Source: Euzebya sp.
GTDB lineage: Bacteria; Actinomycetota; Nitriliruptoria; Euzebyales; Euzebyaceae
Assembly: GCF_964222135.1 (NCBI RefSeq)
Contig: NZ_CAXQBR010000067.1
Coordinates: 62,001 to 126,000, forward strand
Direction: 5' to 3'
Length of the DNA stretch: 64,000 nt
Shown: positions 52,392 to 60,424 of the stretch, one piece after another
Layout: each line of letters starts with the position of its first letter
How positions within the stretch are numbered: the stretch's first letter is position 1
Notes under the pieces: generated by a model
What the model saw: the letters and a program-made list of their open reading frames with translations, nothing else
Databases searched by the model: none
Told to the model about the DNA's origin: nothing
Program-made: the position numbers and the translations under genes

Positions 52392-53620
52392 GCTTGGCCA
52401 CCTTTCTCCGAACGGGCGGAAGACCTCGCGCTGTATAGCCACAGGAGGGTCGTGGCGGCTGATGCCAACGCTAGGAGCAACGCAGTCGCCTCGCCGGTTC
52501 CCAAGACGAGACCCAGCATGAGCGCCAGTCCGTTCAGGGCGGCAGACAGCCACCGGACGGCAGCGATTCGTCGCGCGAGCTGACCGGCGCGAAGGTACAG
52601 CAGGCCGGCCGCACCAAGTGCATTGCTGATGGTGATTGCTGCGACGGCTGGCAAGAATGCGCGTGCGGCACTCCAGCTTGCCCCAAGCAAGTCGGGTGCA
52701 AGGGATAGCGGGTCCACTATCCAAAAGGCGCTCGCTAGAACCGCCGCTGACGTCATCAGGACCGAGATGGTAATTAGAACATTACGGATGTCCTGGCCCA
52801 GCGCGAAACGCTTTGACGCCCAAGGCACGAAGACCGCACCGGCTGTGGCATAGATGATAGATATAGGACCTAGAAGTAGCTGAGATCCCCTGAAGCCAGC
52901 CACAGTGGCCGCACTAAATCCTACTCCTAGAACCAGGGCGACACCGGGCCCCGATACGATGGAGCCCATGAACTCTATTGTGTAGGGCAGCGCAAGATGG
53001 CGGGTATCAGTCAACCACTGCACAAGCTCGCTTGGCCTTCCGAGCACTGGTCGAACCCATATCAAGGATGCAGCGAAGGCAACCGACGCAGCCAGTCCCC
53101 AAGCGACGAGAGGCTTTGACGGTCCCACGCCGTCAGCTATGAGGAGGATGCCCAGTCCGAGCCCTAGGAGCCAGGTTCCGTCGAGGGCTGCAACTAGGCG
53201 CGGGTTGCCGCTCCCGAATGCGAACTGCCGGACTAGCTCAAGCCCTAGAAGGCCTGGTATCCAAGGGGTGAGTTGCCATGTAGCCTCTGCCAAGGGGCTA
53301 GGTGCTATCTGGCTGAATACTGCGCAGAGTAGCCCCCCAGTCACTCCGACGAGAATAGACAAGAGTCCCGCGACCGGAGCGGCTTTCGAACCCCTAGAAC
53401 CATCGGTCAGTAGCGCTTCGCCTAGAGCAGCTCGGACTAGCCCCTGTGCAATTGTGTAAACAGCCAGCGAGAGACCAAAAAGTCCGAACTCAGTAGGGGA
53501 GAGGACGTTGGCCGCGTAGACACCTGCTAAGAAGTTGGTCCCGCTCGACAGCAGTTGACTAGCGCCGGCCCAACCGACACGCCTGACTCCAGTCCGGCGC
53601 TTCTCTAGATTCGGGAGCAT
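52388..53620 (-). CDS. Polysaccharide flippase (Wzx-like, MATE/MVF fold)
   Basis: Integral membrane protein of 410 aa with about 12 hydrophobic segments and few charged loops. The N-terminal part reads GVRRVGWAGASQLLSSGTNFLAGVYAANVLSPTEFGLFGLSLAVYT, the usual opening of oligosaccharide flippases (polysaccharide biosynthesis protein family). It would move the lipid-linked repeat unit across the membrane for the Wzy-type polymerase encoded at 46905-48116. The gene is 11 bp downstream of the family 2 glycosyltransferase and overlaps the next one. Confidence 0.82.
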   Translation of the reverse strand: MLPNLEKRRTGVRRVGWAGASQLLSSGTNFLAGVYAANVLSPTEFGLFGLSLAVYTIAQGLVRAALGEALLTDGSRGSKAAPVAGLLSILVGVTGGLLCAVFSQIAPSPLAEATWQLTPWIPGLLGLELVRQFAFGSGNPRLVAALDGTWLLGLGLGILLIADGVGPSKPLVAWGLAASVAFAASLIWVRPVLGRPSELVQWLTDTRHLALPYTIEFMGSIVSGPGVALVLGVGFSAATVAGFRGSQLLLGPISIIYATAGAVFVPWASKRFALGQDIRNVLITISVLMTSAAVLASAFWIVDPLSLAPDLLGASWSAARAFLPAVAAITISNALGAAGLLYLRAGQLARRIAAVRWLSAALNGLALMLGLVLGTGEATALLLALASAATTLLWLYSARSSARSEKGGQA

Positions 53621-53631
53621 GGGTCTTCTTA

Positions 53632-54522
53632 CTACATGGAATGAGCACTGTCAGACTGGGATTCAAGAGGCGCGGCAATTCCAGTCCTTTGCGGAGACTG
53701 ATCGCGGCGGGGCGCTGCCCAATCCGGGAAGGCGACTGCTAGATCGATCATATAGTCATACAGTGCAATGATCGTAGCGTAGTGGAATCCTACCCTTCCC
53801 TCCCGCCATCCTTGTTTGATGATTAGGAGCCAGAACCAACGAATTACGGGCCTGCAGCGAAGCCGAAACCAGATGTTGCGCTTCAGCCACTGTCTGCGGC
53901 CAAACCAACTCGTTAGGGGGAGTCCGACCCGTGACGTATTTGTCGCCAACTGCGTGGCCTCTAACACTGCATAGCGAGCGTGCTTCTCGATGTATTCGGT
54001 CATTGTGTCGCTGGGCGCGTGCATGAGGTCCCCGGTCAGCATAACGGGCGGCCCATCGGTCAACAGATGCTCGTGAACTCTGCGATCGTCGAAGCGTCCG
54101 TGGTGCGCTCGTACCAGACGAATTTGTACATCGGGGTACCACGTCCCGTACTTCATTACTCGCCCAAGAAACACGAGCCTGCGAGGCATGCCGCATGCAG
54201 GAGCATCAACGGGTCGACCGCCATCCACGATCGAGCGGATTTCATCTTGAAGGTGGCTGCTTAGCCATTCGTCGGCATCAAGGAAGAGGATCCAGTCGGC
54301 CTCGTCAACCACGACGTCTAGTGCCCAATTTTTTTGCGCCGCGTATCCCTCCCAAGGGTGGATTAGGACTTGAGCCCCCTTGGATCGTGCGATTTCAACT
54401 GTGGCGTCCGTGCTACCGGAATCAACAACAGTGACACTACCTAGTGCCGCGACCGAGTCGAGGCACCTTCCAATCACATCAGCCTCATTGAGGGTTGTCA
54501 CGATCGTCATTAGTCGGGGCAA
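53632..54522 (-). CDS. Glycosyltransferase family 2 (WaaE/KdtX-like)
   Basis: GT-A glycosyltransferase (296 aa). It shows TIVTTLNEADVIGRCLDSV, VTVVDSGSTDATVEIA, LIHPWEGYAAQKNWALD and the metal-binding DxD in LFLDADEWLS, the set typical of the WaaE/KdtX group. The C-terminal part ends in hydrophobic and basic residues near the membrane. The start is TTG 54522, preceded by a GGAG box; the ATG at 54510 has no such box. It is the first gene of the minus-strand polysaccharide operon. The 264 bp upstream (54523-54786) hold no gene I recognise and should contain the operon's promoter. Confidence 0.86.
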   Translation of the reverse strand: MPRLMTIVTTLNEADVIGRCLDSVAALGSVTVVDSGSTDATVEIARSKGAQVLIHPWEGYAAQKNWALDVVVDEADWILFLDADEWLSSHLQDEIRSIVDGGRPVDAPACGMPRRLVFLGRVMKYGTWYPDVQIRLVRAHHGRFDDRRVHEHLLTDGPPVMLTGDLMHAPSDTMTEYIEKHARYAVLEATQLATNTSRVGLPLTSWFGRRQWLKRNIWFRLRCRPVIRWFWLLIIKQGWREGRVGFHYATIIALYDYMIDLAVAFPDWAAPRRDQSPQRTGIAAPLESQSDSAHSM

Positions 54523-54786
54523 TTTGGGGCTCCGTTCTTAGCTTAAGCGCTTTCGACCGAGCTGGTTCTTGGGTACTAACTCAGGTGGTGCTTGGCAACG
54601 AAGGAATGCCGGGGCCGATATGGGACGCCTAGTCGATCTGCGCCTCATGCTCTGGGCTGCGGATGAACTGATGGGGCGTCCTCACCATTTTCTGGCTACC
54701 ATCCTTGGTTGCTCCTTGCTCGCTCTGCAACGTGGCCTCGAGGCTGGGCCTCGCAACGTCTGGACTTCTGGACGCGCATCACTCGC

Positions 54787-55842
54787 TCAGTCGCCCGGGC
54801 GGCCGGTCTGCCACTCGATGGTGCCGAGGCCGGCGTCGACCAGCGCCTTCTCCCGCTTGGCCAGCTCCATGTCCGCGGCCACCATCATCTCGACCAGCTC
54901 GTCGAAGCTCGTCCGCGGCGTCCACCCCAGCACCGCACGAGCCTTCGACGCGTCCCCCAGCAGCTGGTCGACCTCCGCCGGCCGCAGGTACCGCGCATCG
55001 GTCCCCACGTACCGCTCCCAGTCCAGGTCGAGCAGCGCGAACGTCGCCTCGGCGAACTCCCGCACGCTGTGCATCTCCCCCGTCGCCACCACGTAGTCAC
55101 CCGGTTCGTCCTGCTGGACCATCAACCACATCGCCTCGACGTAGTCCCCCGCGAACCCCCAGTCCCGCCTGGCGTCCAAGTTCCCCAGGTACACCTTCTC
55201 CTGGAGCCCCAGCTTGATCCGCGTCGCCGCCCGCGTGATCTTCCGCGTCACGAACGTCTCACCCCGCCGCGGCGACTCGTGGTTGAACAAGATCCCGTTC
55301 GACGCATGCATCCCGTAGGACTCGCGGTGGTTCACCGACTGCCAGAACCCGTACACCTTCGCACACCCGTACGGCGACCGCGGGTGGAACGGCGTCGCCT
55401 CGGTCTGGGGCACCTCGACCACCTTGCCGTACATCTCCGAGCTCGACGCCTGGTAGTACCGCGGGCACTCCTCCCCCAGCTGCCGACACGCCTCCAACAG
55501 CTTCAACGTCCCCAGCGCATCGGCATCCACGGTGTACACCGGGTTCTCGAAGGACACCCCCACATGGGACTGCGCCCCCAGGTTGTAGACCTCGTGCGGC
55601 CGCACCTCCCACAACAACCGCGACAACGAGTTCGCGTCCGTCAGATCCCCGTAGTGCAGGAACATCCGGGCATCCTCCAGGTGCGGATCCAGGTACAGGT
55701 GATCGATCCGCTCGGTCCCGAACGTCGACCCCCGCCGCACCAACCCGTGCACCTCATAGCCCTTCTCCAACAAGAGCTCGGTCAGGTACGACCCGTCCTG
55801 CCCCGTGATCCCCGTGATGAACGCGCGCTTCCGGTCAGCCAC
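54787..55842 (-). CDS. gmd: GDP-mannose 4,6-dehydratase
   Basis: Converts GDP-mannose to GDP-4-keto-6-deoxymannose, the precursor of fucose, rhamnose and perosamine units (351 aa). The NADP motif is [10 protein letters not shown] (residues 10-19), the active site SSSEMYG (Ser/Glu) and YGCAK (Tyr-x3-Lys), followed by the Gmd hallmark [14 protein letters not shown] and [19 protein letters not shown]. The sequence is closely typical of Gmd. The start is GTG 55842. Unlike the island genes beside it, its GC and codon use are high, as in the chromosome. No GDP-fucose synthase (fcl) or rmd partner is in the window. Confidence 0.95.
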   Translation of the reverse strand: MADRKRAFITGITGQDGSYLTELLLEKGYEVHGLVRRGSTFGTERIDHLYLDPHLEDARMFLHYGDLTDANSLSRLLWEVRPHEVYNLGAQSHVGVSFENPVYTVDADALGTLKLLEACRQLGEECPRYYQASSSEMYGKVVEVPQTEATPFHPRSPYGCAKVYGFWQSVNHRESYGMHASNGILFNHESPRRGETFVTRKITRAATRIKLGLQEKVYLGNLDARRDWGFAGDYVEAMWLMVQQDEPGDYVVATGEMHSVREFAEATFALLDLDWERYVGTDARYLRPAEVDQLLGDASKARAVLGWTPRTSFDELVEMMVAADMELAKREKALVDAGLGTIEWQTGRPGD

Positions 55843-55962
55843 GCCTGACTTCCCTCCCCTGCCTCGGTTTCAGGCACGGCGAAGGATGGTAACGCGAGAC
55901 CGTTTCGGATGCGTAACCGGTTCAGGCGCGCTGACTGCCCGTAGTGCGGGATCCCCGACCCG

Positions 55963-56343
55963 TCACGATCCCGATGGCGGGATCTTGCAGGCGGCCACCA
56001 GGTCCAGGACGCCGTCCAGTCGGCGCCGGCCCTCGTCGTCCTCGAGGTAGGCGTGCCCCGCCTCGCCCTCGGGCAGCACCACGCGACGGGGCGCGCCGAC
56101 CGCGAGGTCGTCCACGCTGATCGTCAAGTCGTACGCGGCGTCCGCCGACTCCTCCCCCGGCGCGGCGCACGTCACTTCCACCTCGGCCGCTGCGAGCGCG
56201 CGGCTGAGCGCGTCTGCGAACAGGCCGGGTGGCAGGCAGATCAGCACTCGGGGGGCGTGGGCGGTCCTCACCGGGTCTGACTCAAGCGCCTCATCCGCCC
56301 GCGGCGCATCCTCAACATTGGGTGATCGTTCGGAAGCGGTCAT
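55963..56343 (-). CDS. Hypothetical protein, possibly a degenerate receiver domain
   Basis: A 126-aa protein of unknown function. After about 30 polar residues it reads PRVLICLPPGLFADALSRALAAAEVEV, which resembles the first strand and helix of a response-regulator receiver, then DLTISVDDLAVGAPRRVVLPEGEAGHAYLED. The acidic pair and phospho-Asp of a working receiver are not evident. It is divergently arranged with the sensor kinase gene at 56401, which supports a signalling role only by position. The start is ATG 56343 or GTG 56346; a GAGG box lies just upstream. Confidence 0.55.
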   Translation of the reverse strand: MTASERSPNVEDAPRADEALESDPVRTAHAPRVLICLPPGLFADALSRALAAAEVEVTCAAPGEESADAAYDLTISVDDLAVGAPRRVVLPEGEAGHAYLEDDEGRRRLDGVLDLVAACKIPPSGS

Positions 56344-56400
56344 CACCTATCCTCAGGTCCCCCCCAGGGAAGCCGTGGTCCCCCGGGCCGCATTCGAGCC

Positions 56401-57868
56401 TTGAGCCTCTCACGCCCACACCCGCGTCGCCAGAGCTATCGCGGACCTGACCGGCGTGGCGTCGTCGCCACACCGCACGCCACCGCGCCCGGGACCGATC
56501 GGCCGGCGAGCGTCATGGCGCTGGCCGGGCTGACCGCGACCGCGCTGGCGGCGGTGGTGCTCGCCGACCTGGCCGACCTCGACGTGCAGCGCTGGTCCAC
56601 GGGCGCGGCCGTCGCCGCCGGCCTGGCCGGCGCGGTCGCGGTGCTCGCGCTGCTGCGCTGGCGGACCCTCGGCGACGCATCATCGGCACTGGTCGGCATC
56701 GCCTTCGGCGGCCTGGTCCTCGCCGTCGTCCCGCCCGGCGCGGCAGGCGGATCCGGGGCCACCGAGGTCGGGCTGGACGTGACGCGCCTCGCGGTGCTCG
56801 TCGCCGTCATCGTCCTGTGCGCCGTCGCCGGCCGGACCGCGCAGGTCGACACGGGCCTGCGGATCGGCTGGTGGCTCGGGGCGACGGCGCTCGGGGTGGC
56901 GGTCCTGGCGCTCGCCGGGTCGCTGGTGATCGGCGACGACCCCCTGTCCACGACCGCCGTAGCGGTGACCCACGCCGTCGTCGCCGTCGGCCTGGTCGCC
57001 ACGGCCGTCCACGTCCGGTCGCGGCTGATCCGGCGGACGGCCAGTGCCGGCTGGCTGGCGCCCACCCTGGTCGGCCTGGCGGTCGCCGAGGCTTTCCGGG
57101 TCATCGCGGTCCTGACCGCCCCGGTCTGGCTGCTCGGCGCCCAGGTGGCCGTCATCGGCGCCCTGCTGTTCGCGGTCCTCGGCGGGGCGCGGGACCTCGA
57201 CGCGGCCTACCGCGAGCAGCGGGCCCGGCTGTTCGGCAGCGTCGTGGACCGCGGGGTGGACCGCGCCCGCCGAGCCGCCGACGACCTGCTCGCGGCCGGC
57301 CGGCGCCACGACGCCAAGAGCAGCATCACCGCGATCGACGGCGCCACCACCGTCCTCGGCCGGTACGCCCACGACCTGGACCCCGCCCAGCGGACCCGGC
57401 TCCACGACGCCGTCGCCGACCAGATCGGCCGGCTGCAGCGCCTGCTCGACGTCACCGACGACGCCGGCGCGGACCTGCCCCTCGCCGCGACCCTCGACGG
57501 CCTGCTCCGCGAGCCGCGGCTCCGCGGCGTCACCGTCGCAGTGGACATCCCGCCCGACCTGGTCGTCCACGGCCGGATCGCCGACACCGTGGCGGTCGTC
57601 CACACCCTCGTCGACCGCTGCGCCACCCCCGACGGCACAGGCGAGCCCGGGGAGGTCACCGCGACCGCCCGGGTCGTGGACGGCCACGTGCACCTGCGCA
57701 TCGAGGCGGCGCGTGCCCCCTCCTCCCCCGGCGGTGCGCCCGACCACGGCCTCGACGTCGTCATCGGCACCCAGCTGATGGCCGGCCAGGGCGGACGGCT
57801 CGTCGTGCTCGACCCGGGCGCGCTACGAGGTGGTCATGCCCGCCGTCCGCCGGGACGGGACGGCGTGA
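56401..57868 (+). pseudogene. Membrane sensor histidine kinase, frameshifted near its C-terminus
   Basis: A sensor kinase with about eight N-terminal membrane segments (residues about 38-265). The dimerisation helix GRRHDAKSSITAIDGATTVLGRY carries the probable phospho-His (near 303), and a short ATPase-like domain follows. The usual N-box Asn is not seen (TLVDRCA), so catalysis may be weak. Near 57818-57823 the frame shifts: reading one frame over gives YEVVMPAVRRDGTA and a stop at 57866-57868 that overlaps the regulator's GTG (GTGA), the arrangement expected of an intact pair. As written, the kinase reads through into the regulator. The start is TTG 56401 or ATG 56515. Confidence 0.7.
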
Positions 57869-58391
57869 GCACCCCTCCCCCTCCCCGCCTGCTCATCGTC
57901 GAGGACCACGACCTGCTGGCCCAGAGCGTCGCGCTCGCGGTGACCGCGGAGGGGATGATCGGGGCCGAGTGCTCGACGCAGCGCGCACCTGGCAGCCGGA
58001 CCTGGTGCTGCTCGACATGGACCTCGGCTCGGGCGTCAGCCGGGGGGCGGTGTTCGTGCCGGCGATCCGCGAGCTCGGCGCCGCCGTGCTGGTCGTCACC
58101 GGCATCGACGACGTCGACGTGATCGCCGAGGCCCTCGAGTCGGGCGCGGTCGGGTTCGTCCGCAAGCACCAGCCCTTCGACGACCTGCTCGGCGCGATCC
58201 GCCGCGCCACGGACGGCGAGGACGTCAACCACCCCGACGTGCGCGCGGCCGTGCTGGGCGACGCCCGGCGGGTCCGGTCGGCGCAGGCCGCGGTGCTCGC
58301 GGACCTCCGCCGGCTGACCGCGCACGAGCAGGCGGTGCTGGCCGCGCTGATGGGGGATCACGGTCCACAACCAGGTCCGGACGATTCCTGA
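57865..58391 (+). pseudogene. LuxR-type response regulator remnant with internal deletions
   Basis: Starts at GTG 57865 with RLLIVEDHDLLAQSVALAVTAEGM, a proper receiver N-terminus with the acidic pair ED. After about 57968 the sequence continues only in another frame: VLDAARTWQPDLVLLDMDLG (phospho-Asp), VLVVTGIDDVD and GFVRKHQPFDDLL (conserved Lys). About eight residues between AEGM and VLDAA are missing, so the frame change is a deletion of roughly 20-30 bases. The output domain begins LTAHEQAVLAALM and is cut short; VHNQVRTI, a LuxR recognition-helix-like piece, appears in a different frame at about 58368-58391. At least two lesions make this non-functional as written. Confidence 0.65.
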
Positions 58392-58918
58392 TGGGAGAGT
58401 CACTTCCAGCGATGTTGCGGATGGCACGTCACCCGTTGTTATGCACCCTGAGCCGGCGTCACCTTTGAAAGGACGCCAGCAGCGCGGGCCTGACGGACAG
58501 GGTGCGCGTCGTGGCGAGCAGAGGGGTCCGGACGGGTGCCCTCGCAGCCACCGTCGGCGTCATGGTCGCCCTGCTGACGAGAGTCCCTCGCCGGGACGTC
58601 CGCCTACTCCAGGCGCCGACCACGAGCACTATGGACCTGCGCGTACGCACCTGACCGCGTCGACCCGCGTACCAGCGACCACCCTGGCGGACCTTGGTCC
58701 AGCTGCGGCGGCCCTTCGCCCAGTCGGCGGCAACGGTCTCTAGGCTCCTGGCGCCGTGGACCGCGGAGCAGGCGGGGTTGGAGACCACCGCTGTCGCGGT
58801 CGCCTCCACGATCGCGCGGGCCATCGAGTTCAAGCGAACGTCCCCTTGCGGGCCGTCTCGGCCTCCCGGACGATGTTCGGCGCGCCACCGCAGTGCCGAC
58901 CGGCCGGTCGTCAGACCA
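58392..58918. other. 527-bp stretch without a convincing gene
   Basis: This gap follows the damaged response regulator. Its first 50 bases could be the frameshifted tail of that gene. A 50-codon open frame at 58502-58654 on the plus strand (GTG start) reads like a signal peptide (GALAATVGVMVALL) and then stops, as if a secreted-protein gene had been cut. A 124-codon minus-strand frame (58459-58833) and a 100-codon plus-strand frame have no recognisable features. I find no RNA gene, repeat or insertion-sequence end here. Confidence 0.4.
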
Positions 58919-59722
58919 TCACGTCTGGCGCCGGAACTCCTCCACCGCCCGGGCCGACACCGCGTCGATCAGCCGGCCGCCGCCCAGGTCGGCCAGCACC
59001 ACGGCGTGGGAGGCCTCCAGGTGCTTGCGGGCCGTCCGCTCCGCCGCCGCCCCCTCCCCCGCCAGGATCTCCCGCGCGATGCGGCGGTGGGTGCGGAAGA
59101 CCGCGACCTGGCTGTCGGTGTCGGGGTAGCGGCCTTCCAGCGACGCCTGGTCCGCCCAGGTCTCCTGCTGGGCTGTCCACACCGACACCAGGCTCCGGAC
59201 CACCAGCCTGATCGCGGGGTTCAGGACATGATCGACCACGATGCCGTGGAACCCCCGGGCCAGGCTGGTGAACTCCACCCCGTCGCCGATCGCCTCCTCC
59301 GTCGCCGTCAGGTTCGCCTCCAACGACTCGCCCAGCGCCTCCCGGTCCGGCCGCTCCGCGCACAGCGCGGCGCACGGTGGTTCGAGCATCCGCAGCGCGT
59401 CGGACAGGTCGTCCAGCGTCGTCCGCTCCCCCTGCAGCGTCACCGCCGTCATGTAGGCCGCCGAGGCGCCAGAGGGCCGGTGGATCTCCGCCCCGCCGAC
59501 CTTGCCGCGCCGGACCGTGACCAGCCCCTCGGCCTCGAGGATCCGCAGCGCCTCCCGCAGCGACGGGCCCGACACGCCGAACATGTCCATCAGGTCGTCC
59601 TGCTTGGGCAGCGAGTCGCCGTCGAAGCCGCCGGTCAGGATCTGCTCGCGCAAATCCGCGGCGACGATCTCGGCCAACCTGATCCCCCTGGCGCGCGACG
59701 GGGGACGTCCGACTCCGCTCAC
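58919..59722 (-). CDS. GntR-family (FadR/FCD) transcriptional regulator
   Basis: Regulator of 267 aa, paralogous to the 15184-15984 product. The winged HTH has LPKQDDLMDMFGVSGPSLREALRILEAEGLVTVRRG (residues about 35-70). The FCD domain keeps the probable metal-ligand His (ARGFHGIVV, THRRIAREI, RKHLEASH). It is the last gene of a minus-strand run containing an SDR, a CoA ligase, another SDR and a third Liv system, in the same order as its paralogue's run; these are its likely targets. The start is GTG 59722, directly beside the SDR stop. Confidence 0.9.
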   Translation of the reverse strand: MSGVGRPPSRARGIRLAEIVAADLREQILTGGFDGDSLPKQDDLMDMFGVSGPSLREALRILEAEGLVTVRRGKVGGAEIHRPSGASAAYMTAVTLQGERTTLDDLSDALRMLEPPCAALCAERPDREALGESLEANLTATEEAIGDGVEFTSLARGFHGIVVDHVLNPAIRLVVRSLVSVWTAQQETWADQASLEGRYPDTDSQVAVFRTHRRIAREILAGEGAAAERTARKHLEASHAVVLADLGGGRLIDAVSARAVEEFRRQT

Positions 59723-60424
59723 TCAGACCTCCCCCACCCCAGCCGACCCGCCCGTCAGGTCCGGCGCGAACGGGCCGGTCTTGGCCATGCGCATCTCGAT
59801 GAGGGGCACCGCCACGCCCGGACGCAGGCCGACGAGGAACGCGACGGCGTCCGCCACGTCGTCCGGCACCAGCGAGTGCCACCTGTGGCGCAGCATCGGG
59901 GTGTCGACCGGCCCGGGGGCGATGACGTGCACACCGATGCCGTGCTCCTCGAGCTCCGCCTCGCCGACCGCCGCGAAGGCGTTCAGACCCGCCTTGAACG
60001 CCGAGTACGCCGACAGACCCTTCATCGGCCGCAGCCCCGCGGTCGATCCCATGAGGATCTGCCGGCCGCCGGGCGCCATCCGCGCCGCGGTGTGCTTGGA
60101 CAGCATGTACGTCGACCGCAGCAACGTCCGGTAGACGTCGTCGAAGACGTCGGTGGGCTGCTGGGCGATGTCGCTGCCGTCCAGCGTGCCGGCGGCGTGG
60201 ACCAACACCGACCAGCTCGGCCGAACGCCGCACAGCCGGAGGACGTCGTCCTCGTCGGTGACGTCGGCGACCACTCCCTCGACGTTCAACTCCTCAGCGA
60301 TCTGCGCGAGCCGGTCCTGTCGCCGGGCGGCGAGGACGACATCGTAGCCAAGCTCGGCCAGCCGCCGGCCGCAGGCTCGACCGATGCCGCCGCTCCCGCC
60401 GGTGATGAGCGCGGTGCGGGTCAT
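59723..60424 (-). CDS. Short-chain dehydrogenase/reductase
   Basis: SDR of 233 aa with TGGSGGIGRACG (residues 8-19), VLVHAAGTLDG, catalytic MGSTAG and YSAFK. The glycine-rich and HAAG segments are nearly the same as in the 27374-28090 SDR, and the C-terminus (RMAKTGPFAPDLTGG) is also alike, so these are paralogues. The start overlaps the CoA ligase stop by 4 bases. Oxidation of a hydroxyacyl-CoA or hydroxy-ring intermediate is likely (inference). Confidence 0.88.
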   Translation of the reverse strand: MTRTALITGGSGGIGRACGRRLAELGYDVVLAARRQDRLAQIAEELNVEGVVADVTDEDDVLRLCGVRPSWSVLVHAAGTLDGSDIAQQPTDVFDDVYRTLLRSTYMLSKHTAARMAPGGRQILMGSTAGLRPMKGLSAYSAFKAGLNAFAAVGEAELEEHGIGVHVIAPGPVDTPMLRHRWHSLVPDDVADAVAFLVGLRPGVAVPLIEMRMAKTGPFAPDLTGGSAGVGEV

